Source: Shewanella aestuarii (GTDB lineage Bacteria > Pseudomonadota > Gammaproteobacteria > Enterobacterales > Shewanellaceae). Taken from it: a DNA stretch of 64,000 nucleotides. A program made the position numbers and the translations under genes. The stretch spans positions 826,923-890,922 of the forward strand of contig NZ_BMOT01000001.1 in the NCBI RefSeq assembly GCF_014647215.1. The letters run 5' to 3'. The notes beneath the pieces were generated by a model. It did no database searches and was not told where the DNA came from. It saw nothing but the letters and a program-made list of their open reading frames with translations. Of the stretch, positions 36,984-45,287 are shown one piece after another (position 1 is the first letter of the stretch; each line of letters begins with the position of its first letter).

Positions 36984-36994
36984 AACCGCTCCTT

Positions 36995-37016
36995 AAAGGC
37001 ATGCTGGCATGCCTTT
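36995..37016. other. Perfect hairpin between pdsO and the sortase substrate gene
   Basis: AAAGGCATGC/GCATGCCTTT with a two-base centre. On the + strand a T run follows; on the - strand, the coding direction here, it ends at the ribosome site AAGGAG of the downstream gene. It may be a processing or attenuation element rather than a terminator. Confidence 0.55.
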
Positions 37017-37053
37017 TTATCTATTCCATGAAAATAATGCGTTTTCGGATCTG

Positions 37054-37803
37054 TTAATTGGCAGCGAGTTGCTCAGTTTCAGCAATGAGTTTTAATGTCA
37101 CTCGGCGATCAAAAAAGTCATTCTCAAAGTTTTGCTCTTCATGCATAGGTGCGCTTGCGCCATAGGCTTGACCTTGTAACCTTGTTTTATCTATTCCTTG
37201 GGCAACCAAATAATTAGTGACTTCCAATAAACGTTGTTCAGATAAGGCTTGGTTAAACGCATCATTTCCTCGACGGTCTGCGTACCCCATTAAATTGACA
37301 TGCAAATCTGGCATGGATGTCATCATGTAAGCGACATTATCAAGCTGTTGCTGAAATAAGGGTGCGATTTGTGTTGAGCCCGTCTTAAACTGCACATTCA
37401 TGCCAATGCTCAATTCCGTTAGGGTTTGGTCTTGATGGGCTTGAATACGGGCTAATTCGGTTTGCACCGCGAATAAAGTTTGTTGCTGTTTGTCCATATC
37501 AGCTAATTTGGCATTTTTTTCATCTAGAGCTAATTGCTGTTGGTCTAATAAAGATTTTTGAGCAGTAATTTCAGACTCATCGCCAACCGACTTACCGATA
37601 AATGTTCCTGTTATTGCACCAATAAATGCCCCAACCGGCCCACCAATCACAGCGCCAAGGATCACTCCAGAGCTAAGGCCGACTAACTCTTCCGTATGCT
37701 CGCGATCGTTTGTTGTTTCAGTAACCTGAGTCGAAGCGGCATAACTCAAATTGGTCATCACTAAAGATGAGATAATTGCTAGTGCGATAATGTGCTTTTT
37801 CAT
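37054..37803 (-). CDS. pdsO: Sortase-system OmpA family protein PdsO
   Basis: 249 residues: signal peptide (IIALAIISSLVMTNLSYA), glycine-zipper segment (SSGVILGAVIGGPVGAFIGAI), a Gln/Leu-rich coiled coil, and a C-terminal OmpA peptidoglycan-binding domain (NLMGYADRRGNDAFNQALSEQR). Start chosen at ATG 37803, with AGGGA eight bases upstream, over the in-frame ATG at 37821. Order pdsO, substrate, sortase on the - strand fits the proteobacterial dedicated sortase system; it is divergent from pdsR-pdsS. Confidence 0.88.
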   Translation of the reverse strand: MKKHIIALAIISSLVMTNLSYAASTQVTETTNDREHTEELVGLSSGVILGAVIGGPVGAFIGAITGTFIGKSVGDESEITAQKSLLDQQQLALDEKNAKLADMDKQQQTLFAVQTELARIQAHQDQTLTELSIGMNVQFKTGSTQIAPLFQQQLDNVAYMMTSMPDLHVNLMGYADRRGNDAFNQALSEQRLLEVTNYLVAQGIDKTRLQGQAYGASAPMHEEQNFENDFFDRRVTLKLIAETEQLAAN

Positions 37804-38025
37804 ATTAATGTCCCTGTTCATTGATGTTAATAAATCGATGGTTATAAGTAGCTATCGATTCGATGACATCATTAAACAACAAATAAATGGCTTTTTAAGG
37901 GAGCAAATATGGCAATCTAAAGCTCAATTGTGGCAACAATATGGCAATTGCTTTGGCGCACTTTAACCCGCTATAAATTGCTGTATAGTCACAACAATAA
38001 ACTGCCTACAGGAAATCATTAATTA

Positions 38026-38715
38026 ATGAAACGTATTGCCATTGTGGAAGATGAAGCGGCTATTCGTGACAACTATAAAGAGGTATTGCAACAACAAGGT
38101 TATAGCGTTCAAGCCTATCCTAACCGTCCAACTGCGATGCTGGCCTTTAATGCTCGTCTACCCGACTTAGCTATTATCGATATTGGCCTTGAAGGTGAGA
38201 TTGATGGCGGATTTACCTTGTGCCAATCCCTTAGGGCCATGTCGAGTAGCATACCAATCATTTTTCTAACCGCGCGAAGTAGCGACTTCGATACCGTGTG
38301 TGGCTTGCGTCTTGGTGCCGATGACTACCTATCTAAAGATGTGAGTTTTCCACATTTGTTGGCTCGTATAGCAGCGCTATTTCGTCGTTCAGAATTAATC
38401 GGTTCAAGCCCGATTGAAGATAACTTGATGGTACGCAATCATTTACAAATTGACGGTAACCGTATTCAAGTGACCTGGAAACAGCAACCCATTGAATTAA
38501 CCGTAACCGAATTCTGGATGGTGCATGCCATGGCTAAACACCCTGGGCATGTGCGCAGCCGTCAGGATTTAATGCAAGAAGCTAAAATTTTTGTCGACGA
38601 CAGCACCATCACGTCGCATGTAAAACGGATTAGAAAAAAGTTTATTGCCATCGACAGTGAGTTTGATTGCATCGATACCGTTTATGGCATGGGTTACCGC
38701 TGGGACAGTCTGTAA
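38026..38715 (+). CDS. pdsR: Sortase-system response regulator PdsR (OmpR type)
   Basis: 229 residues. Receiver domain with phospho-acceptor Asp52 in AIIDIGL and the signature Lys in DDYLSKDV; the usual Pro after that Lys is Asp. C-terminal winged helix (ELTVTEFWMVHAMAKHPGHV...YGMGYRWDS). AGGAAAT lies upstream of the ATG. It forms an operon with pdsS (15-base gap) and is expected to control the divergent sortase operon. Confidence 0.9.
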   Translation: MKRIAIVEDEAAIRDNYKEVLQQQGYSVQAYPNRPTAMLAFNARLPDLAIIDIGLEGEIDGGFTLCQSLRAMSSSIPIIFLTARSSDFDTVCGLRLGADDYLSKDVSFPHLLARIAALFRRSELIGSSPIEDNLMVRNHLQIDGNRIQVTWKQQPIELTVTEFWMVHAMAKHPGHVRSRQDLMQEAKIFVDDSTITSHVKRIRKKFIAIDSEFDCIDTVYGMGYRWDSL

Positions 38716-38730
38716 GGAAAGTGATTGTAA

Positions 38731-40941
38731 ATGTATTTGCCGTTAGGGCTTAGAGCCAAAGTCATTGTCCTGTCATTATTTTTACTCTGCCTGCCGTGGC
38801 TTGGGTATGAATATGTGTGGGAAATGGAAAAATATTTACGTCATGGCCAAGAGAAAACCCTTGAAGGTACCACCCAGGCGTTAGCAACAGCCTTACATGA
38901 ACGGCCTAAACTATTTGATAACCAAGCAAGCTTTTTAACCCAGGTGCAAAAAGGCCGAGATCTGTATGCCTATCCTTTATCAGGCCCTATCCGACTTGAT
39001 GGCAAATTAGATGATTGGCAACTTTATCGTCATCGCATGTTGCAATATGGCAAGGAACATGTGGTTTACCAACAAAATGCGCAACAAGAGGTTAAGCTTA
39101 ATTTTACCCACATGGTGGGTAAATATGCTGGCTATTTATATGGTTTTTTTGAGGTCAATGACGACAAGGTGATTTACCGAGGCAAAAACAGCTTAAGAGT
39201 GGACAGAAATGATCACTTAGTGATTGCAACTTTAGCGCCTAATAGCCAGTTCACCCGCTACGTGATTGCTAACACACAAGATGGTTGGTTAAGTGCATTT
39301 AAACTCCCTGATGATCCCACACAGTCTATGCCCGTCACCCCAGAGAATCGCATTCAAGGACAATGGCAAACAACTGCCAATGGTTACATCATTGAACTTA
39401 GGGTGCCATTAGAGATGATCGGCAGTAAGCTCGGTTTCGCCATACATAATGTTGATGATATCGAAATACGAAATCTGGCGAATATTGTCGGTACCTCGGC
39501 AACCAATTCAGTGGCGGAGTTAGGCACGGTTTTAGTTCCCTCGCCTGAGATAGAAAGCATTGTGAAGGGCATGGGCCACAATAGCTCCCGTATTTGGGTG
39601 GTTGATAACCATGGTAGAGTATTAGCCCGCTCTGGTGATATTCGCGCATCAAATAACACCTGGGACTCTGATTTAGATGATATCCAAACCGAAAGCACCT
39701 GGTCTCATTTTCATAAAAAATACTTATTGCCTTTATATTATAAAATTCTCACACGGCCACCTCAGGACTTTATTGACTCATTACAAGACTCGACCGAATT
39801 AAGTGGCAGCCATATTGAAAATGCTCTGGCAGGTAAACCGGCATCAACATGGCGATTAACCCCGGACAACAAAGCAGTGGTATTAGCAGCAGCAAGTCCT
39901 ATTTGGATTGATGACAAAGTGATGGGCGTGGTTATCGCAGAAGAAACAACTCACGGTATTCGAAGCTTACGCAACCGCGCATTAGAAAAGCTGTTTAACG
40001 TTATCCTCACTATTATGAGCATGGGCACTTTAGCTTTATTTATTTTCGCTTCAAGTATATCAAGTCGTATTAGACGCTTACGTGATCAGGCAGAACTTGC
40101 CATTGATGGTCAAGGACGTGTAAGACAACAAATTACCCCTTCAAGAAACCGCGATGAAATTGGCGATTTGTCTCGAAGCTTTGCCAACATTGTTGGCAGA
40201 TTAGGACAATACACGCACTACTTAGAAAACATGTCTTCTCGCCTATCACATGAATTACGCACGCCAGTTGCCGTGGTACGCAGTTCTTTAGAGCACCTAG
40301 GCAACCAACCTTTAGATGACTCGAGTAAGAAGTATGTTTATCGGGCACAAGCTGGTGTTAATCAACTGCACCTTATTTTGAATAATTTAACGGAAGCCAC
40401 CAACCTTGAAGCAAGCTTAGGACATGCCGAGCGCAGTGTGTTTCCACTCAAAAAAGTCATCAACGGTTGTATGCAAGGCTACCAAATGACCTACCCGGAT
40501 CAAATTTTTACTCTAGCCATTGAAGACAAAAACATTTTGTGTGATGGCGTGCCTGAATATATCGCGCAATTGATGGACAAGTTAATTAGCAATGCCATTG
40601 AATTTAGCTTGCCAAATAGTCCAATTCTTGTGAGTTTGCAGCAACATAATAAACAGGCCATCATCAAAGTCACCAATTGGGGGGCGACTTTGCCACAGGA
40701 TATGAGCGAACAAATTTTTGAATCAATGGTGTCTATCAGACCACAAGCGCCGTCTAATAAACCTCACCTTGGCTTGGGGTTGTATATTGCTCGATTAATT
40801 ACTGACTTTCATAACGGCAGCATTAAAGCCACTAATGTGTCGTATTTTACCGAAGATAAAGATACTCAAACTGAAGGTTTATCAGTAGCCCAGCATGGTG
40901 TTGAGCTGTGTTTAACTTTGCCTGTTATCGAAACCAGCTAA
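38731..40941 (+). CDS. pdsS: Sortase-system sensor histidine kinase PdsS
   Basis: 736 residues. Helix near 10-25, a large periplasmic part (about 26-420), second helix (VILTIMSMGTLALFIFASSI), HAMP, then HisKA with SRLSHELRTPVAVV and an ATPase domain (LISNAIEFS, GLGLYIARLI). Residues about 75-245 have the pattern of a CBM9-type or DOMON-like fold: PIRLDGKLDDWQLYR, YLYGFFEVNDDK, YIIELRVPLEMIGSKLGF. It thus probably senses an envelope or glycan state; that is inference. Confidence 0.9.
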   Translation: MYLPLGLRAKVIVLSLFLLCLPWLGYEYVWEMEKYLRHGQEKTLEGTTQALATALHERPKLFDNQASFLTQVQKGRDLYAYPLSGPIRLDGKLDDWQLYRHRMLQYGKEHVVYQQNAQQEVKLNFTHMVGKYAGYLYGFFEVNDDKVIYRGKNSLRVDRNDHLVIATLAPNSQFTRYVIANTQDGWLSAFKLPDDPTQSMPVTPENRIQGQWQTTANGYIIELRVPLEMIGSKLGFAIHNVDDIEIRNLANIVGTSATNSVAELGTVLVPSPEIESIVKGMGHNSSRIWVVDNHGRVLARSGDIRASNNTWDSDLDDIQTESTWSHFHKKYLLPLYYKILTRPPQDFIDSLQDSTELSGSHIENALAGKPASTWRLTPDNKAVVLAAASPIWIDDKVMGVVIAEETTHGIRSLRNRALEKLFNVILTIMSMGTLALFIFASSISSRIRRLRDQAELAIDGQGRVRQQITPSRNRDEIGDLSRSFANIVGRLGQYTHYLENMSSRLSHELRTPVAVVRSSLEHLGNQPLDDSSKKYVYRAQAGVNQLHLILNNLTEATNLEASLGHAERSVFPLKKVINGCMQGYQMTYPDQIFTLAIEDKNILCDGVPEYIAQLMDKLISNAIEFSLPNSPILVSLQQHNKQAIIKVTNWGATLPQDMSEQIFESMVSIRPQAPSNKPHLGLGLYIARLITDFHNGSIKATNVSYFTEDKDTQTEGLSVAQHGVELCLTLPVIETS

Positions 40942-41041
40942 TCAATGGATAACGGTAAAAACATTAAAACCTAACTTTTGCCCCTTTCATTTGGCCGTAT
41001 AGATGGTAGGATGGCTAAAAAGTTTACTGGATGACTCAATT

Positions 41042-42229
41042 ATGACAAAGCACGGCAAGCAAGCGACACAAATTGTCAGTTTAGGCAGAGACAAAAAATA
41101 CACAAAGGGCATCATTAACCCACCGGTATTTAGAGCATCAACTGTGGTGTTTGACACTATGGATAACATGCGTTTTGCCATTAAAAACAAAACCAATGGT
41201 GAGCTGTTTTATGGTCGCCGTGGTACGCCAACTCATTTTTCATTTCAAGAAGCGATTGCAGAACTTGAAGGCGGCGCTGGTACAGCTTTATATCCCTCTG
41301 GTGCTGGAGCGATAAGTGCGGCTTTGCTGTCATTTTTACAGTCGGGAGACCATCTGTTGATGGTCGATACTGCCTATGAGCCGACCCGTGATTTATGTGA
41401 CAAAATGCTTGCAGGTTTCGGCATTGAAACAACTTATTACGACCCTATGATAGGTGCAGGCATACAAGATCTTATTCGTCCAAATACTAAAGTGTTATTT
41501 CTGGAATCTCCTGGGTCGATTACCATGGAAGTTCAAGATGTACCTACGCTTTGTCGCGTAGCCCACGAAAGCAATATTATTGTGATGTTGGATAATACCT
41601 GGGCATCCCCTATTAACTCACGTCCCTTTGAAATGGGTGTTGATATTTCAATTCAAGCGGCAACCAAGTACATAGTTGGACATTCTGACGTTATGATGGG
41701 TACGGCAACCGCGAATGAAACTTACTGGCCTCAACTGCGTGAAAACAGCTACCTAATGGGTCAAACAACCTCTCCTGACGACGTATTCTTAGCCGCTAGA
41801 GGCTTGCGTACCTTAGGTGTGCGAATGGCACAGCACCATAAAAATGGTTTAGAAGTGGCTAAATGGTTAGCACAAAGACCTGAAGTCGATCATGTTCGCC
41901 ATCCGGCATTTGACACTTGCCCGGGGCATGAGTTTTTTAAGCGCGATTTCACTTCTGCTAATGGCTTATTTTCATTTGTGTTAAAGCAAGGGGATTTACG
42001 CCGTGTCACGGCCTTTGTTGAAGGCATGCAACACTTCAAAATGGGTTTCTCTTGGGGTGGATTTGAAAGCTTAATCTTGGGCGTGTTTGGCATTGATAAA
42101 ATCCGCAGCGCGACCCAATGGGACAGTTCAAAGCCGCTCATTAGGTTGCATATTGGCTTGGAAGATACCCAAGACTTAATTGCCGATCTTGAACGTGCAT
42201 TTGAGCGATATCACCAGGTTTTAAAATAA
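41042..42229 (+). CDS. metC: Cystathionine beta-lyase
   Basis: 395-residue PLP enzyme. GELFYGRRGTPTHFS, FLESPGSITMEVQDVP, Schiff-base Lys in QAATKYIVGHSD and LIRLHIGLED match E. coli MetC as I recall it, rather than the MetB/MetZ subgroups. It converts cystathionine to homocysteine, pyruvate and ammonia. The frame opens at 41003, but ATG 41042 fits the family N-terminus (TKHGKQATQIVSLGRDKKY). Single gene. Confidence 0.93.
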   Translation: MTKHGKQATQIVSLGRDKKYTKGIINPPVFRASTVVFDTMDNMRFAIKNKTNGELFYGRRGTPTHFSFQEAIAELEGGAGTALYPSGAGAISAALLSFLQSGDHLLMVDTAYEPTRDLCDKMLAGFGIETTYYDPMIGAGIQDLIRPNTKVLFLESPGSITMEVQDVPTLCRVAHESNIIVMLDNTWASPINSRPFEMGVDISIQAATKYIVGHSDVMMGTATANETYWPQLRENSYLMGQTTSPDDVFLAARGLRTLGVRMAQHHKNGLEVAKWLAQRPEVDHVRHPAFDTCPGHEFFKRDFTSANGLFSFVLKQGDLRRVTAFVEGMQHFKMGFSWGGFESLILGVFGIDKIRSATQWDSSKPLIRLHIGLEDTQDLIADLERAFERYHQVLK

Positions 42230-42245
42230 TTGAATCCAAACAACA

Positions 42246-42274
42246 AAAAAGGCTACCTTAATCGTAGCCTTTTT
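42246..42274. terminator. terminator of metC, possibly also of creA
   Basis: AAAAAGGCTAC/GTAGCCTTTTT stem with loop CTTAATC; symmetric A/T flanks allow both directions. Confidence 0.88.
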
Positions 42275-42377
42275 GATATTCCAACCCTGCGCTATTTGTT
42301 CGCTATTCAGTTCCAACAAAACTGCGTTTTATTAAAAAGTCTTTGTAAATAGCACTGCTATGACATTTCACTTTTCA

Positions 42378-42426
42378 CAATGTTCAATGTTCAATGTTCA
42401 ATGTTCAATGTTCAATGTTCAATCTT
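42378..42426. repeat. Heptamer tandem array
   Basis: Six perfect copies of CAATGTT (42378-42419) and a seventh with one change (CAATCTT). Intergenic, between the metC terminator and the 3' end of creA. Confidence 0.95.
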
Positions 42427-42457
42427 GTATTTAACGCATAATCAGATTTCAATACGA

Positions 42458-42937
42458 CTAATTTTTAGCGTTAGGGTTTAAGGTATTCCAAGCTCCAGTA
42501 CCATATAAAGGAACCGTTGAAAGTGCATGCTTATGACTGCCATTGGTTTCTTTGGTTGAATATGACAAATACAATAAGGTTTGATTCTCTTTGTCTAAAA
42601 TACGTCTCACTTTTAAGCTTTTAAACAAAATACTTAACGATTCTTTAAACACAATTTCGCCACCTTTACTCATATCAATATCAGCAAGATCATTGGCGCT
42701 AATCGGCCCAGTTTGACGACAACTGATCCCCATATCTGATGGGTCTGAAAAATCTAAATCTGCTTTTATTCGGCTGATATGGCAAGTAACACCAGGAATT
42801 TTAGGGTCATGTTTGGCATCGATAATCACATCCTTAGTGGTAAACAAGCCTAAACTGACTTTGCCTACATCATCACTGCAACCCATTAACATACTGCTAA
42901 GTGTAACCATGGATACTAACGTTAGTTTTATGTTCAT
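42458..42937 (-). CDS. creA: CreA family lipoprotein
   Basis: 159 residues. Lipobox LMGC (Cys20) after a hydrophobic signal; CreA core VSLGLFTTKDVIIDAKHDPKI, GVTCHISRI, DPSDMGISCRQTGPI. Function is poorly known even in E. coli. Its ATG overlaps the TGA of the upstream Hsp70-like gene (ATGA, 42937-42934), so the two are translationally coupled. Confidence 0.9.
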   Translation of the reverse strand: MNIKLTLVSMVTLSSMLMGCSDDVGKVSLGLFTTKDVIIDAKHDPKIPGVTCHISRIKADLDFSDPSDMGISCRQTGPISANDLADIDMSKGGEIVFKESLSILFKSLKVRRILDKENQTLLYLSYSTKETNGSHKHALSTVPLYGTGAWNTLNPNAKN

Positions 42938-44334
42938 TGAGTTACCTTAAAATATTGTTGTGCCCAACGGGTTAGTCCCGCAGTTACAGATCCAAAATGG
43001 TCACCTACAACCACTTTTGCATCTGGATAAACTTTAGCAATTTGATTATAGATAGCCGGACTGCGTGCTGTCCCTCCGGTAATATACACAATATCAGGAC
43101 TAATTAAACATTTGCCGTCAACATCAAGACTGGTCATTGCCTGTTGCATTAATTGGCTGACTTTGTCTAACGAAGGTGTAATAGCCTGCTCAAATTGCTC
43201 AACACTGACCTCGACCGAAAAATCATCTTCGATGAAAGTCAAAAATGCCTGATGTACAGGAGCTTGAGTTAAGGCTATTTTGGCTAATTCCGCCTGACGC
43301 ACTAATTGAAAACTCATTTGGTTTTGTTGCAATATACGCAGCCGATTGAGCAGATGGGGTGATTGAGCCTCTTTCACCAACATTTCAATTAACTTTTTAC
43401 TCGCTAACTGGTAAAAATCACGTTGGGCACTGATGTCATTGACTGCCACTGCATTCCAAAAAAGATTCGACGGCATAGGCTTACCATCCAGCATCTTACT
43501 GTCACTGCCAAAGCTTGGCATAAATCCTTGCATGGCTAAAGCGATATCTAAATCATTACCACCAATACGTTGGCCGCTATGCCCTAAACAATCTTTATCT
43601 CGTTGGTCTGCCGTCATTAGCTCTGGACCCATTTTGACTAATGAGCAATCTGTCGTACCACCGCCGACATCCACCACAAGCACATTGGCTGTATCACCTA
43701 AAGTAGATTCAAAGTCCATTCCGGCGGCTAATGGTTCAAACAAAAATCCGACTTCACTAAACCCTGCGCGTTTAGCGGCTAAGGTCAATATGGCTTCAGC
43801 TTGCTGATTACTTTGTTCTCCGCCAATGCCTTGAAAGTTAACCGGACGACCTATCATGGCATGGGTGGCCTTGGGCAGCCCCTTAGATATAAGCTGTTGG
43901 TCAAGCAATTGCTTAACGTGCATCATCATCAGGGTTACAATGTCTTCAAATAAGGCGACTTGTTCAGGACGCAACCCCGTTGCCCCTAAAAATGATTTGG
44001 GTGATCGGACATAAAAGCCTTCTTCGGGCATGTCTAAATAAGCTTCTATGGCGGATTGGCCAACAAACACGACTTGTTCATCTGCGAGTAAATCAAGCTC
44101 ATGACGAATTTGTTTAGCTCGCATTAATTGCGAACTACGCGAATGAGAATATTCAGCTTTTAACTCATCGGATAAACCCGCATAAACAGCTTCAGCAATC
44201 AGTTCTCGGTCTATTGCATACAGTGTTGATGGTAGATAGTTAGAATCAACACTCAGAGGGAGTAGTGTAACTTGTTCATTTTCCCATATTCCCACAGAGC
44301 AGTTTGCACTACCGTAATCAAAACCAACAATCAT
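42934..44334 (-). CDS. yegD: Hsp70-like protein YegD
   Basis: 466 residues: actin-like ATPase only, no C-terminal substrate-binding domain, as in E. coli YegD. Phosphate-1 FDYGSANCSVGI, phosphate-2 VVDVGGGTTDCSL, adenosine loop VYITGGTARSPAI. E. coli-like blocks (VRSPKSFLGATGL, MIGRPVNFQGIGG, GHSGQRIGGNDLDIAL) support orthology. Likely a specialised chaperone; clients are unknown. Confidence 0.92.
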   Translation of the reverse strand: MIVGFDYGSANCSVGIWENEQVTLLPLSVDSNYLPSTLYAIDRELIAEAVYAGLSDELKAEYSHSRSSQLMRAKQIRHELDLLADEQVVFVGQSAIEAYLDMPEEGFYVRSPKSFLGATGLRPEQVALFEDIVTLMMMHVKQLLDQQLISKGLPKATHAMIGRPVNFQGIGGEQSNQQAEAILTLAAKRAGFSEVGFLFEPLAAGMDFESTLGDTANVLVVDVGGGTTDCSLVKMGPELMTADQRDKDCLGHSGQRIGGNDLDIALAMQGFMPSFGSDSKMLDGKPMPSNLFWNAVAVNDISAQRDFYQLASKKLIEMLVKEAQSPHLLNRLRILQQNQMSFQLVRQAELAKIALTQAPVHQAFLTFIEDDFSVEVSVEQFEQAITPSLDKVSQLMQQAMTSLDVDGKCLISPDIVYITGGTARSPAIYNQIAKVYPDAKVVVGDHFGSVTAGLTRWAQQYFKVTQ

Positions 44335-44441
44335 GAAATCTACCGTTTAAAAAAATCAAACGATTAAATTACCACACCAGGGGATTAAAAAGATAATTTA
44401 TGAGAATGAATCAAGGTCAAGTGATGTTTTTTACGACATAA

Positions 44442-45155
44442 CTAGCTGCTAGGAAACAATGCTCGATACTGTTCTAAACATTTATCGTTGATGTAGACAC
44501 CAACATTCACTTCCAATATCGAAGTCTTTGAAAACTGGAACTGTATACGATCTGACTCAGGTAATTGCTTTATAAAATCAGGGAATTGGTTTGAAAAAAC
44601 CAAATCAATTCTATTGTATTGCAACATTTTAAACCCTTGTACTAACGATTCGACTTGCACAATTTCAATACCAGCATCAATAAACTGTTTGTGAAATGCC
44701 CCCTCGCGCTTGTAACGCATGATAGCAAGCTTCTTACCCTTGAGCTCTGAAAGATGTTGCCAGCTAAACACTGAAGATTCAGTTCGCCTAAATAGGCCCA
44801 AAATAACTTTTTGATCGCTTAATGCTAAAAAGGTACTCGGTATATATTCAGGTGGAGGAAAAAAACTTAAACACCATTTTCCAGACTGTACTTGAAGTTG
44901 TGCTCGAGCTGGAGGTAAAAATATTGGCGTCAGTTTCTGTATATCATGCCTAACCATTAACTCATCTAGCAGAACAAAGTTAATACCATGTTCAGGATCA
45001 CCCATGGTGGTAAAGGGGGGATATTCAACCGCAATCACCTCAAAATCACCAATAGGTTGCACTGGGTTAACCTTGTCGTTAGTGAAGGTGTCTTGCCCGG
45101 CAGTAAACTCCGATATAAACATTAACGTCAGCAAAACAATAATACGATAGATCAC
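44442..45155 (-). CDS. Periplasmic solute-binding-like protein (SBP family 3 type)
   Basis: 237 residues with a signal peptide (IIVLLTLMFISEFTAG). The fold pattern fits extracellular solute-binding proteins of the amino-acid type: FEVIAVEYPPFTTM, KGKKLAIMRYKREGAFH, MLQYNRIDLVFSNQ. No permease or ATPase genes adjoin, so it may be an orphan sensor-like binding protein. Ligand unknown. Confidence 0.75.
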   Translation of the reverse strand: MIYRIIVLLTLMFISEFTAGQDTFTNDKVNPVQPIGDFEVIAVEYPPFTTMGDPEHGINFVLLDELMVRHDIQKLTPIFLPPARAQLQVQSGKWCLSFFPPPEYIPSTFLALSDQKVILGLFRRTESSVFSWQHLSELKGKKLAIMRYKREGAFHKQFIDAGIEIVQVESLVQGFKMLQYNRIDLVFSNQFPDFIKQLPESDRIQFQFSKTSILEVNVGVYINDKCLEQYRALFPSS

Positions 45156-45238
45156 ATTAAACGACTCAAAGTTATTAACTCATAATACTATTTTAGTTCA
45201 ATCGCTCATTAGGCGCGATTAAATTTATTTACCGAATT

Positions 45239-45266
45239 AAAAAAGCCATCAAAATGATGGCTTTTT
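45239..45266 (-). terminator. terminator of topA
   Basis: AAAAGCCATCA/TGATGGCTTTT stem, three-base loop; the A run at its left gives the U tract on the - strand. Confidence 0.87.
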
Positions 45267-45287
45267 ACGAACTAAATATCGGTTAGA

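Noticed and set aside
37751..37966. 71-codon + strand frame between pdsO and pdsR
   Set aside because: Overlaps the pdsO start and signal peptide antisense; likely chance opening in the divergent promoter region.
42378..42426. CRISPR-like array
   Set aside because: Unit is only seven bases with no spacers; a simple tandem repeat.
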